Source: Asterionellopsis glacialis (Eukaryota; Bacillariophyta; Plagiogrammaphyceae; Rhaphoneidales; Asterionellopsidaceae). Taken from it: a DNA stretch of 64,000 nucleotides. The stretch covers positions 1 to 64,000 of the forward strand of contig WKLE02000105.1 of the NCBI GenBank assembly GCA_014885115.2. The letters are read 5' to 3'. Position 1 is the first letter of the stretch. Each line of letters opens with the position of its first letter. A program made the translations under genes and the position numbers. Below, one piece after another: positions 20,601 through 30,310 of this stretch. Below the pieces are notes generated by a model, which ran no database searches, was not told the DNA's origin, and saw only the letters and a program-made list of their open reading frames with translations.

Positions 20601-20673
20601 GGAAATGTAAATCAGATTCTGACAGAGACATTATCACCGTCACCATTGTCAAAAGTTCTATAAATGCGATCAT
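17629..20673 (-). CDS. Cytochrome P450 fused to an SQD2-like GT4 glycosyltransferase
   Basis: One uninterrupted 1014-residue frame from ATG 20673 (the frame is open further upstream without an ATG). The N-terminal half is a P450: membrane helices at about residues 1-45, I-helix AGHETT (about 366), ExxR in LREANR, PERF-type FDPDRW, and heme motif FSLGPRSCPGKP with the Cys ligand near 499. A linker leads to a hydrophobic helix (WKIILVLTFLYAGKMLLNYF, about 582-602). The C-terminal half is a GT-B family 4 transferase closest to SQD2, the plastid sulfoquinovosyl transferase: SCHTHLTAYAKTYLPPG, VWHKGVNATQFHS, YIGRLAEEKRL, GAGPYERKL and the EX7E motif SETLGFVVLESMASGVP near 912. A Met at 18939 could start the transferase alone, so two genes or a bicistronic transcript are the alternatives to a true fusion. 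Substrates cannot be read from sequence. Confidence 0.85.
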   Translation of the reverse strand: MIAFIELLTMVTVIMSLSESDLHFQIVGLITGGAVLISIIMMRKKQSSETSPSNENIVPFATYNVISDIRGMTSSQPYLYLHQLSKQCQRKTFRLALPIFQLREILIFGRIGFYIPIPILRKVFVVGDVQLARRILQDSTSDKPCEIFKSFEGITYGKPVMFTSMNSPYTKSIRRTAHRAFALKKRKNTNDTINKVIGSGTNSDKSETRMSIIAQKHIDQWLMGRLKEHSMSQKSFDPVDEALAVTFYIICEAAFNYQASFEEFRMFTDNLDLALHEFAYKQSTNPLRKIFGFLLPGVWKAKKSAQKVMQFAEQMIENYQHDETTSALDNNNTDNDCKTFLNLLFENSYLQGDRNQLISEVVMFMAAGHETTGSMISNIMIQLAKHPDVQDKLRKSFQQERDNEIPQYYKNVLREANRVFPVAVMGSTRSTGRKFEVKEDGTHIPSNSICFLPQYLCYRDAGIFKEPERFDPDRWSPNVVTEEMNDAASLAFSLGPRSCPGKPLAVEEMNRMLPRLIQQYSLHLESESQSDYRVILKHSSARLKVKRLCDSATDVAERSTDTQIRKWRKEPYNIPSPSMKHSYWKIILVLTFLYAGKMLLNYFVPKSIQTCPDPKTSSLKIAILTEPSPIGSYICGQSKRIEYLMQYLVEHTNDSVELITTEVHDKIRPSLWRDSVSVYYTHGFRLPSYNQISISFDWNGKALRELYNFKPNLIHVTTPGPLLFPSVIASRLFGIPIVMSCHTHLTAYAKTYLPPGINIIAEWILWRYTAIVHSFADVTLVTSPQIQRDFTRHGIPRVEVWHKGVNATQFHSDYYDANMRYQMTDGRPDNFLLVYIGRLAEEKRLVVLKDVIEKIPNATLCLVGAGPYERKLKEYFNGTPTVFMGQLTGLDLSKAFASGDVFCMPSTSETLGFVVLESMASGVPVVAAKAGGLQHLIDNERTGFLVTPENGTEFIRKIEALRATPLLRKTIVDAARLEIEELTWERSMANVRDSIYPAAIQNFHQRASRGESRS

Positions 20674-21097
20674 TCGCAGTGAATAAATTTTCTTTTGGGG
20701 GTATCTTTGGTTGGCGGTTGGCCGGCTTCGTGGCGAATGGTGGAGGCAGGCTCGGCGGGAAGATCCCAAATTTTATAAATACTATATAGTATTGTATTCA
20801 TACGTGAAATTGACACTTTCTAAGGAACTTTTCTTCTTAGATGATATCTTTGAGGCGGAGCGATCTTCGGGCAAAAAAAAGAGAGGAAGGCAAAATACGA
20901 GGGATTATGGTACCGGTAGTACTAAATACCTGGTACTCTTTATCGACGCCAATGCACAAGAAACACAATCAAATACAGCATAAAACACATTATTTATATG
21001 CAAACCTACTTCTCCCATTCTTTAGAGGAGACATTTTGTTGTGGCTTCGAAGAGGAGAGGCTCGTATTTCTATTTCTCTCTTTAGCAATTAAAAAAG
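20674..21097. promoter_or_regulatory. Divergent promoter region with 16-bp palindrome
   Basis: 424 bp shared by the P450-glycosyltransferase gene (minus) and S1P lyase (plus). It contains TTTTATAAAT directly followed by the perfect palindrome AATACTATATAGTATT (20778-20793), about 105 bp from the P450 ATG, and one TACCTGGTA at 20927. A TATA-like role or a factor-binding role is inference. Confidence 0.4.
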
Positions 21098-22975
21098 ATG
21101 ATTCCTCCAATTGCTGTGCTCGTACGAACGTTTCGACCTCAATTTGTAAACTGCGGCTTGTTCATCTATGTATGCTACAGGCTTTCGAACTTGTCTACTT
21201 CTGCACCAAGTCTGTTGGAAATATTCGCCAAATGGTGTGAGTCTTTCATACAAAGGTTTTCTCAAATATTTCTTCGTTATGTTTGTTCCTTGTTGAAGAG
21301 AAGTACTGATGGTTGTTTATCATCATCATTAATAGTGACAACAATACATACCTTCGTAGATTTAGCAATCCATATTTGGTCAACTATTGCTCAAGATATT
21401 ATTCTACTGACTGGACTGTTGGGTCTAATGCGTTTAATTTACCGACTTTACCATTTTCGACCAAAAGTATTGATATGGAAAGATCAATGTATAAATCAAA
21501 TATGTCAATGGATTTTAAATTCTCGATCATGTTGGCCAATTTTAAATCAAGAAGTAGAAAAGATTGCTAACCAATTTTTAAAAGAAGCAGACCATATGTT
21601 ACGGAAGGATCCAAATCGGACTATACGACATTCACTTCCTCAAGTAGGTGTGAAGGATCACATTCTACTTCAAGAACTAGGTTCTTGTGCTGTTGATGAG
21701 ACTCGTAGATGTGATACTGGTAAGATTTCTGGAACAGTATATTCTAAAGGGAGGGCACATTCTGAACTCATGAGCCAAGTTTATAGGTTATACCAATGGT
21801 CGAATCCATTAAAACCCGGCGTTTGGCCTCGAGTAAATCAGTGTGAAGCTGAAATAATAGCCATGACGGCCAACTTTTTAAATGCACCTTCACCCCCATC
21901 AGGTTGTGTAACATCGGGTGGGACTGAAAGTATTCTCACAGCGGTAAGAGCTCATGTAGAAGTTTATGGCAAACGGCGCGGGGTTTTGTACCCCGAAATC
22001 ATCTGTGGCACTACAGCTCACGTCGCTCTTTACAAAGCTTGTGAAGTGCTCAATGTCCGACTTGTCACGATTGACTGTAATGATAACAATCAAAGCTACC
22101 AACTCCAAGCAGACAAAGTGAAAAAGCACATCACATTGAATACAATCATGATCTTTGCATCAGCACCATCCTTCCCTCAAGGTACAATAGATCCAATTCA
22201 TCACTTATCAGAAGTTGCCGTTCAGTATGACATTGGACTTCATGTTGATGCATGTCTTGGAGGTTTCGTCTTACCCTTTTTAAATGATCCAGACGTTCCA
22301 AAACAACAAATCTTTGACTTTCGCCTTTCCGGTGTCACAAGTATAAGCGCTGATAGCCATAAGTATGGGTATGCTACTAAGGGTACAAGTATTGTCATCT
22401 TTGGATCTATCGCTTTACAGCATGCATCATATTTCCCTTATACGTCTTGGTCAGGAGGATTATATGTGACACCAACGTTGGCAGGAAGTCGCCCTGGTGC
22501 TCTTGTGGCGTGTGCATGGGCTGCACTCGTGTCCATAGGGCAGGATGGATACACAAAGCGAGCAAACGCAATTGTAAAGGCCGCACGACGAGTTGCTCGT
22601 GAAATTTCATCCATGAAAAGTCTTAAACTTATGACTCCCAATCCTACAGTAGTAGTTGCGTTTGGTTCTGATGAATTGAATATTTATCGAATAAAGGATG
22701 CCTTGTCCAAGAAGGGGTGGAGTTTAAACCCGCTTCAAAACCCTGCAGGACTTAATATTTGTGTGACAGAAAATTTTGTTGCAAGTGAGGGAGTTGTAGA
22801 TGATTTTGTACAAAGTTTGAAGACAGCTGTTGATCAGATTAAAGCTGTTGAGTTGACACCTGAGAAAAAGGCCGACGACGGTACAGCGAATATTTACAAG
22901 GCAGTTCAGATGATTCCACCAGCTCTTTGTTGCTTTGCTTTGTGTCGATTCATCGATGCAACTCTTGCACCGTGA
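21098..22975 (+). CDS. Sphingosine-1-phosphate lyase
   Basis: 625 residues, ATG at 21098. A PLP-dependent enzyme of the group II decarboxylase fold that splits phosphorylated sphingoid bases into a fatty aldehyde and phosphoethanolamine, the exit step of sphingolipid breakdown, at the ER membrane. A membrane helix lies at about 93-113, ahead of the catalytic domain, as in SGPL1/DPL1. Family signatures seen: GKISGTVYSKG, VWPRVNQCEAEIIAM, TSGGTESILTAVRA, APSFPQGTIDPI, HVDACLGGFVLPF and the PLP-Lys motif SADSHKYGYATKG with Lys near residue 421. Length agrees with eukaryotic enzymes (about 570-590) plus a longer N-terminus. The next gene, convergent and about 200 bp away, is a DUF962/Mpo1-like protein that could act downstream in the same route. 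Confidence 0.95.
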   Translation: MIPPIAVLVRTFRPQFVNCGLFIYVCYRLSNLSTSAPSLLEIFAKWCESFIQRFSQIFLRYVCSLLKRSTDGCLSSSLIVTTIHTFVDLAIHIWSTIAQDIILLTGLLGLMRLIYRLYHFRPKVLIWKDQCINQICQWILNSRSCWPILNQEVEKIANQFLKEADHMLRKDPNRTIRHSLPQVGVKDHILLQELGSCAVDETRRCDTGKISGTVYSKGRAHSELMSQVYRLYQWSNPLKPGVWPRVNQCEAEIIAMTANFLNAPSPPSGCVTSGGTESILTAVRAHVEVYGKRRGVLYPEIICGTTAHVALYKACEVLNVRLVTIDCNDNNQSYQLQADKVKKHITLNTIMIFASAPSFPQGTIDPIHHLSEVAVQYDIGLHVDACLGGFVLPFLNDPDVPKQQIFDFRLSGVTSISADSHKYGYATKGTSIVIFGSIALQHASYFPYTSWSGGLYVTPTLAGSRPGALVACAWAALVSIGQDGYTKRANAIVKAARRVAREISSMKSLKLMTPNPTVVVAFGSDELNIYRIKDALSKKGWSLNPLQNPAGLNICVTENFVASEGVVDDFVQSLKTAVDQIKAVELTPEKKADDGTANIYKAVQMIPPALCCFALCRFIDATLAP

Positions 22976-23180
22976 ATGAACAGTAAACTAAAACATATGA
23001 AAGCAACGGGAAAAGCTGCTGGTGACAATAAAGCACAGATTTTGAAACGTGCACCCATACCTCCATTATGTGAGATTTTCTACGAAAAGTCTACCGCTCA
23101 CTTGTCGATTTGGTACTACTAATGTTTACGATTAAAATTTTAACGGTACTATTCGTTTTTAATCCTATGAAATATTCAAT

Positions 23181-24098
23181 TTAAAGAGTTTTCCCTTTGG
23201 ATGTTGCTGGTGGTTGATTGATTTTGTCATAAATTGTTTCTAAAGCAATGTTTGGAAAGTACACGACGTGAGCATATTCCAAAGCCAATGCATCATGTCC
23301 GCCACGATTTCCATGCGAGATCAGTGTAGCTTCTTCCTCGGTAATCAAGTGACAGATACCCTGGAAGAGAGAAGACATAAATCCGCAACTGAGGTAAAAC
23401 CATTCTTCGACCCCTGTTAGAATATAAACAATCCGACATATGAAGACGCCACCCACGACTATTTTTTTAGCTGGATTTGGAATAGCCGATAATAGTGCAA
23501 GGATGCACATAGTTCCGATTGTGACTGTACTAGTAACATCCATCTGAGATCCAGCATAGCTGCTTTGAGAAAGTAAGTGAAATAGGTAGTACAGTCCAGG
23601 AGCCAGTAGTAACTTGGGTACCCATTTATGAACAGGCATGGTGATCTTTTTGTCGGTAGCAAGTATATTGGTACCGATAATGGCTACGACAAATCCACCA
23701 ACAGCATATTGTTCGAATAAAGTTTTAGGTATGAGTGGTGCATACGTATAAGCAAGACTAATTAGGGTTGTAGAGGATCCTGTCACCGCTATAGGAGCCT
23801 TGGTCAGGAGGAGATACCCAATCCAAACAAGAGCACTCACAGCAGACAGTATTCGTAGATTTTCTATTGGTTGTGGAACCCTTTGATCTAATAATTCGAG
23901 AATACCAAAGTTTCCAAAGACACAAAAAATAAGACATACAAAATGACCAGCAAGATTTGTTGCACTAACATGACCTGCTTTGAAATGTTCTAAAGCAATA
24001 TCATAGGATTCACCTGCAAATGCGTTGATGAAAGGCTTCCATGGATAGACATAAAATGGTCCCAAAGAAAAGAGTAGAATTTTTAGTAGAACTTTCAT
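23181..24098 (-). CDS. DUF962/Mpo1-like multi-pass membrane protein
   Basis: 305 residues with about seven hydrophobic segments, ATG at 24098. Two patches match the DUF962/Mpo1 family. Near the start, EHFKAGHVSATNLAGHF gives H43-x4-N48-x3-H52, the family's His/Asn signature. Near the end, LFQGICHLITEEEATLI (Q246-x3-H250, then E-x-ATL) matches the family's conserved Q-x3-H-x4-E-x-x-P-AL region. Yeast Mpo1 is an ER Fe(II)-dependent dioxygenase that alpha-oxidises 2-hydroxy fatty acids made from phytosphingosine. This protein is longer than yeast Mpo1, with extra hydrophobic segments in the middle, so it is a divergent member at best. The adjacent S1P lyase gene supports a sphingoid-base catabolic role, but that is inference. 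Confidence 0.6.
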   Translation of the reverse strand: MKVLLKILLFSLGPFYVYPWKPFINAFAGESYDIALEHFKAGHVSATNLAGHFVCLIFCVFGNFGILELLDQRVPQPIENLRILSAVSALVWIGYLLLTKAPIAVTGSSTTLISLAYTYAPLIPKTLFEQYAVGGFVVAIIGTNILATDKKITMPVHKWVPKLLLAPGLYYLFHLLSQSSYAGSQMDVTSTVTIGTMCILALLSAIPNPAKKIVVGGVFICRIVYILTGVEEWFYLSCGFMSSLFQGICHLITEEEATLISHGNRGGHDALALEYAHVVYFPNIALETIYDKINQPPATSKGKTL

Positions 24099-24773
24099 CT
24101 ATTCGACAAATATTGTCTAGCTGGAATAGATAGAATCAGCGATCGACTCTGTTGATTGTATTTGTGGCGTCAACAATCAGCTTGTAGGTGTCAGTTGCGT
24201 TCTCGTTTCACGTTTTCCAAAAAAAGGAAGAAAAAAACAGGAAAGATCCTTGTTTTGTGTGATAGTAAAATACACATAATATGATTTATAATACCTATTT
24301 CTACATTAGGACTAGGACTACCCGGTAGGTCTTAGTACCAGATGGATGAAGGAGAAGGTTAGAGAATGTAGACTCTCTTCTTTTTTGTTAACCCTAACCT
24401 GAACATTGACATGGTTGTCTGTATTTTCGTTGAAAACATAAAAGACGTGTCAGAAAGAGTTGATGCTGCCGGGACAAAACGTAGAAAATGAGTTGCAAGG
24501 CGATCGAGCCCCAACCGAAGGAACGAACAACCGTCCGAAAGAACAAACCCAAAAAAACGCTAGGAAAAATTATTCTTGTGAGGTTGGCGACAGGGCAGTG
24601 TAAGAACTCCCTGTTGACACGAAAAAGTTCTGATTTAAACTTGGCAAAGAACTCTAGAAGAAGTCATAAAGTCAACATGCCAATTCTGTAGTTCTAACCA
24701 AAAAAAAAAGGTACAGAGCGTCTAAAAAGTGATAGAGAAGAAATACAAATCAGAACAACAAGACAACAACAAA
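24099..24773. promoter_or_regulatory. Divergent spacer between Mpo1-like and NRT2 genes
   Basis: 675 bp that must hold the promoters of both neighbours. A 67-codon basic ATG frame at 24488-24691 lies upstream of the NRT2 start and could be an upstream ORF in its leader, but has no recognisable features. No clear TATA box was identified. Confidence 0.4.
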
Positions 24774-26536
24774 ATGAGTAGTAGTGGTACAAAAATGTAT
24801 GGATCACTCTTGGGTCCGGGTGGTGAAAAAAACCCACATGATAATACTAATTCTATTGATGATTATGATGATTCATCAGATGATAGTGATTCTCTCTTAT
24901 ATGCGAGTGAACGATTACTACGAAAGGCAGATAAGTTTACGTTGCCTCATAATGTGGAACGAGGATACAGAGGTACTGAATTGAAATTATTAAGTTTTGC
25001 TCGTCCACATATGAGAGCATTTCATGGTTCATGGATGTGTTTCTTTGCATCATTTTTTTTACAATTTGCAATGGCCCCTATCTTACCTGATATTATGAGA
25101 TCCCTAAGTTTGACAAAAAGTGAAATTTGGTTAACCAATGTTTGGAGTGTTGTGGGTGGTGTCCCCATGAGATTTGTCATGGGACCTCTATGCGATTACT
25201 ATGGTGGAAGGACGATTATGACTTTTATACTTGCCTTCTCTGCAATCCCATGTCTGTGTGCAGGACTTGCCTTTAATTTGGGAACGTTAGCTTTTGTCCG
25301 ATTTATCATTGGGTCCTTTGATACCTTCGTGCCTGGACAGTATTGGATCACATGCCATTTTATCCGTGAGGTGGGTGGTACAGCCATGGCAATATCTAGT
25401 GGATGGGGTGCTATGGGCAGTGCCATGACACAGCTTGTCATTGGATCTGTCGTCTTCCCTCTATGTTGGTTTATAAGTGGAAGTCCTGATATTGCGTGGA
25501 GAATTTCCATGGTCGTCCCTGCTATATTTGCATTAAGTGTCGCAACCTTTTTTTACATGTATTCGGATGATTGTCCACTTGGAAATTTTCGTGAAGTTAA
25601 GAGAGCAGGTCTCATGATTGAACGGAGTGCAGTAGATTCCTTCCGATCAGGTATATTGAATCTAAATTCATGGATTCTATTCCTTCAGTGAGTGTGTGGG
25701 TTGTGAAAACTGTTTGTGTCCCCGCACTTTTATCCATTCGATGATGGTCATGATTGCTTATAGTCCTCCCAATCCCTCTGACTTAACTTTGATTTCCTCA
25801 CTTTTTCTTGTCTTCCTGATTCATTGTTGCTGCCTTTACCACACTATCACAATAATGAANNNNNNNNNNNNNNNNNNNNNNNNNNNNNNNAAAAAAAAGA
25901 CATGCTGGATCATATGGTGTTGATTTGACAATGTGTAATGGTGCAACCTTATATTTTAGTGATCGGTTCAATCAACCCACTGTAACTGCAGCAGCTATTG
26001 CATTCTCCTATGGTGTCAGTGCTGTATTTGCACGTGGGTTAGGTGGGTACATTAGTGATCGTGCCTATGATTTATTTTCTCTTCAAGGTAGACTTTACGT
26101 TCAAATGATTTGTATGATTATTCAGGGTGCCTTAACATTGATATTTGCAAGATGTGATACCCTCTCTTGGAGTATTGTAATTATGGTCATCTTTTCTATA
26201 TTTGTACAAATGAGTATGGGTACATGCTTTGGGATTGTCCCCTATGTCGATAGTCCCAACACGGGGTCTATTGCAGGTGTTGTGGGTGCAGGGGGGAACT
26301 TTGGTGCAATCGTCTTGGGAAATATCATTCGATTTACAACGGATTATGATACAGCCTTTGAATATATTGCATGGTTAACTATTGGATTGTCATTGTTAAC
26401 ACCCTTTATTGTTATCAGGGGGTATCGTGGTATATTCTTTGGTACAGAAGAAGCATCACAACGTCAATCATTGTTGGTACCTGGTGCATCACCTAAACTT
26501 GTTCCAGCAAGATTTAAAAATCGTAGACCACAATGA
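24774..26536 (+). CDS. NRT2: High-affinity nitrate transporter NRT2 (MFS), two exons
   Basis: Exon 1 is 24774-25687 and exon 2 is 25900-26536. Joined they give 1551 nt, 516 residues. The intron (donor GTGAGT at 25688, acceptor AAG ending at 25899) splits a Gln codon and restores the family sequence WILFLQHAGSYGVDLTM. MFS nitrate/nitrite porter features: PILPDIM in the first helix region, PMRFVMGPLCDYYGGR between helices 2 and 3, GWGAMGSAMTQLVIG and AGVVGAGGNFGAIVLG (the two Gly-rich nitrate signatures). Twelve membrane helices are expected, with acidic N-terminal and basic C-terminal tails. It would import nitrate with protons or sodium across the plasma membrane. The start is the first ATG; the frame is open to 24729 without one. 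The Ns at 25860-25890 lie wholly in the intron. Confidence 0.93.
25688..25899 (+). other. NRT2 intron containing an assembly gap
   Basis: GT-AG intron of about 212 bp as assembled. Positions 25860-25890 are Ns, so the pyrimidine tract before the acceptor cannot be seen and the true length is uncertain. Confidence 0.85.
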
Positions 26537-26951
26537 CTAGAAATAATATCAACATGCAGTTATCTCAGCATAGAATCCAATCTCTACAGTGCTGTTACTA
26601 CTTGAAAAAGAGAAAATATGGAGCGTGATAAAAGTGATACCGCATATGCAATATGGAAAAAAGAGAAATATATGTTTCATTTTCAATTTCATGGTCTCTT
26701 TTTTGTCTTATAAACTTTAAATATTAATGTAACACATCTAGCACTGTTTCTTTTCTTTTTTGGGGGGTTGTTCTTTTCTTTCTCTGACTTTCAAAACACT
26801 AGATAATGAATGAAAATCATTCATTTCTAGTATTTCTTGGTTTTCGTTTCATTTTCATTTCTCACATTGTCTTTCACTCTTTTTTGATTTTGAAATTATT
26901 CGTTTGTTTTTTTTTCGTTCTTTCCTTACACATTACGATCCGTATTATTAT
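26537..26951. other. Convergent 3' spacer, T-rich
   Basis: Between the NRT2 stop (plus) and the HMG-CoA reductase stop (minus). T-rich tracts such as TTTCTTTTCTTTTTTGGGG dominate; presumably untranslated tails of both genes. No further gene is seen. Confidence 0.5.
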
Positions 26952-29102
26952 TTACTTCTTTGCTGGTTGAGGTTTACGATTATGTGTCATGTGGGCTTGT
27001 ACTAATGTATTTGCCGCCAAGGCAGCCAATAGACTTAATTCACCACACATGGTAGCAGCTGCAACAACTTGAGCCAATTGTTTAGCATTCTGTCCAGGTG
27101 TGTCACCACCACCCTTACAGCCGATCGCCTGGAGACATGCAGCTTGTGCTGGTAAAGATGTACCACCACCTACAGTTCCAACTTCAATACTTGGCATGGT
27201 ACAACTAATCCATAAATCACCACCAGCTGTTTCTTCCATGAGGGTAATACAGTTGGACGATTCGACATTTTGAGCTGGATCTTGTCCAGTGGCTAAAAAG
27301 ACAGCTGTGACAATATTGGAAGCATGTGCATTAAAGCCACCAATCGTAGCAGCCATAGCAGATCCCACCAAGTTCTTTTGAATGTTTGTTTCTACAATAG
27401 CCTTGACAGTTGTTTTCAATGTGGATCGTACAACCTTTTCAGGAATCACAGCCTCCACAACCACAGACTTACCACGTCCTTCAATCCAATTGGTAGCTGC
27501 TGCCTTCTTGTCAGTACACATGTTGCCACTCAAGGCCACAAGTTGTACAGTAGGGAATTCCTTTTGCAATACCTCAATGACAGCCAAGGATCCCTTGGAT
27601 ACCATATTCATACCCATAGCATCACCCGCAAAGCAAACCAATCGAAGGTAAACATTTTTGCCAGCCACTGTGGGTGAGCAACTTTGTAATTTACCAAAGG
27701 ATGTTGTAGATTCAAAGGCAGCCTTTAATTTTTGGAAGTTCTCAGGTGTTTCACACCAAAGTTTCAAATTGGCAGCCTCCATGGCGGATGCCATACGAAG
27801 ACACGGAGCACGGGTAATACCATCCTTCAACACAGTCGCATACGCACCACCTCCTTGTGTCACAGCCTTGGCACCACGATTGGTCGATGCCACCAAACAC
27901 CCTTCTGTCGTTGCCATGGGAATGTAGGTGGATTCATTATTCAATGTAAGTGGTCCCACCATACCCACGGGTAACGGGACGTAGCCTACGACAATCTCAC
28001 AATTGGCACCATGAACACGACCATAATCTAATGATGGTTCGGATGGTAAGTTTTCCAAAGCATTGGTACGTCCCAAGGAATTTAATTTCTCCGTCACCAC
28101 CAAACGGCGTACCACTACAGCACGACTTGCGGTAAGACGTTTTTCTAATTCATGATCTTTCATTTGTCCAGAAAGAACTAAATTAGCAATATCCGCATCT
28201 GACATTTCTTGAATGTTTGATAAATCAGTCTTGCCGCCTTTGGAAGATTTGAAAGAAGAAGGATCCGAACAAACGGGAGCAGAAGGTGCGGGTGGATGAA
28301 GTTTCTTGGTCTTTTGAGGTGCAGTCTCATTGATACTAGTCGATCTGTTTGTCAACAAATCATCATGGTGGTGGCGGTTGAGTGTGTGTACATGTGCGTG
28401 CGTGTGCAGAAGAAATGAAACGAAATTTAAAAAAAAAAGAGGTAAGCACATAAATAATACGATTGAAATGGTCACAAATCGTGTGTCACATGGAAACACC
28501 CTTTTTTCTTCCAATCATTCAACATCCAAGACTCACGAACGGCTGCTATGACAAAATAATACAGTAGCTGGTACAGTTCGTACGACTCATTCTACATACC
28601 TTTGTTGTTGCTGTTGCTGCTGTTGCTGCTGTTCACGTTGCTCTTGTTCCATGTTACCCACAAGTTCATCGGCATTGACAAAGGAGATACCAAAGAATCC
28701 AAAGAAGTAACAGAGAAACATACTCCATACCACTAGGAATTGCAATAAGTATTTGGAATCATTTAAATACAAGGATGCATTCAAACTAAATTTCACAACA
28801 CTTCCACCGAATGCTAAAATAGCAGCAAAATTTAACCATTTTAAAATGAACCATCGTGGTTGCGGTAAATCGCTACTGCAGCTACTAGATCTTGGCTTTG
28901 CAGACTTCAACAATGCATTGTCCACAGATGTACCTGACGCAGTATTACTTGTACTACCATTGCTATTCAATAAAAAGAATGATACGGCAACTGTTCCTGC
29001 AACAATGACAACGTATAATTGTGTCGATGACAAGGAATCAATGCTATCAATGGCAGCATCAAGTCGTTGTCCCAGTGTCATGGGAGATGCAACAGTTGTC
29101 AT
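26952..29102 (-). CDS. HMGR: HMG-CoA reductase, two exons
   Basis: Exon 1 is 29102-28600 and exon 2 is 28344-26952 on the minus strand, 1896 nt, 631 residues. The intron (donor GTATGT at 28599-28594, acceptor CAG ending at 28345, 255 bp) keeps frame. Exon 1 encodes three hydrophobic segments (about residues 28-46, 85-105 and 118-140) and a poly-Gln run, that is the ER membrane anchor. Exon 2 encodes the catalytic domain: GYVPLPVGMVGPL, TTEGCLVASTNRG, GDAMGMNMVSKG, DKKAAATNWIEGRGKSV, GGFNAHASNIV, TVGGGT and the catalytic His in LVQAHMTHNR. It is the class I (eukaryotic) enzyme that reduces HMG-CoA to mevalonate with NADPH, the committed step of cytosolic isoprenoid and sterol synthesis. The exon 2 frame read alone gives a false N-terminus through the intron. 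Confidence 0.93.
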
Positions 29103-30310
29103 GGCAACGGTGGTTTGGTTTTACGTATTTGTTTGTTTCAAATTCTTATTTCTTTTCCAAAGCGTCTCTACAGAGAACTGTGGTGGAAAAGCTGTGCTAC
29201 GGTATGAGGGTAGGTCCAAATCCGAGAGAAAAACTCTCTCTAATTTATGGTTTTTTTGCTGGCTGCAACTGTAAAATTCGTAAAAAGTACACTATTTTCC
29301 GTACCAAGAGAGGGCGCTGCTTCCCGCCTTATGCAGTAGAATTCACGTGCATGCCGAATATGGACAACGCACCGATGAGAACAAACAGAGATCACAGTAC
29401 ATACGGTAAACGCAGGTACACGTAGGCATTCAATTAGGCTCGCTCTATCTGCATACGAGTACAGCAACATGAGTCGTATGTATTATTTGCGTTGAATAGG
29501 CATGGTGGGCAGAGGGTGTGACACAGATACACATGAAAAACAAGACTCCTTTTCCTCCTAGCATTTGTACTAAATCCTACACAACGAGTGTTTTTTGATT
29601 TTAAAGCACATAGCAAATACGATTATCTTGTACTAGATGTACGCACGTACTGCGTCATAGAAATTCTACATGAACCCGGTATCAGTACGGTAAGAACTGT
29701 ACCAGGTACCTGGTACCGCGGTAGGACCTACTTAGGAACAAGCGTGCGTGTCAACTCAAACACATCTTGAATCGTATGTGCCTGTATTTACCAGTTATTT
29801 TTGGAAACTACCAGTTGTGAGTACGTACCTGATATCGTAGGACCTCTCCGTCCCTGCTTGATCTCAATGGAAAATTTAGTTTTTCACATCGTTACTTCAT
29901 CAATTCTACGTAAAAAAATTAGGGATCAATACCAGGACGAAGAAATGTTTTTTGAAGCATTCTTGTATTGTGGATGAACAGCATAGTCAATACGAAGTTT
30001 TAGTCTTTCATACAGGGAACCCTATGCACTGTTCGTACCGGAACACATGGCGCCAGTCCTGTCTCAACGGTTGAAAACGGAGGAAAACACAAAAAACAAT
30101 GCTGTCTAAATAAATAAATTCTACTTATTGTTCAAAAATATGCGCGCGCAAAAAAAACGCTCAAGGTCGTCTGTCTGTCTGTCTGTGATTCACCCAAAAA
30201 AAATTGAAATCGATATTGTAGTCGAACTATTCGAACTACTTCCTTCCGTCTCTAGTAGAGAGAGTGTCTAAAGAAATAATCTAAAAAAAATATCATGCAA
30301 GATGCATACC
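29103..30310. other. Intergenic, HMGR promoter side
   Basis: Upstream of HMG-CoA reductase and left of the CpG-poor block. It contains an overlapping TACCAGGTACCTGGTA at 29700-29715 and a short (GTCT)n run near 30171-30187. Open frames here are short and feature-less. Confidence 0.5.

Noticed and set aside
24488..24691. 67-codon basic ORF before NRT2
   Set aside because: Could be an upstream ORF, but there is no evidence beyond an ATG; not called as a gene.
28345..28514. N-terminal extension of HMG-CoA reductase read from the catalytic frame
   Set aside because: The segment is intron: donor and acceptor fit in phase with the membrane-anchor exon, and the extension starts at a TTG.
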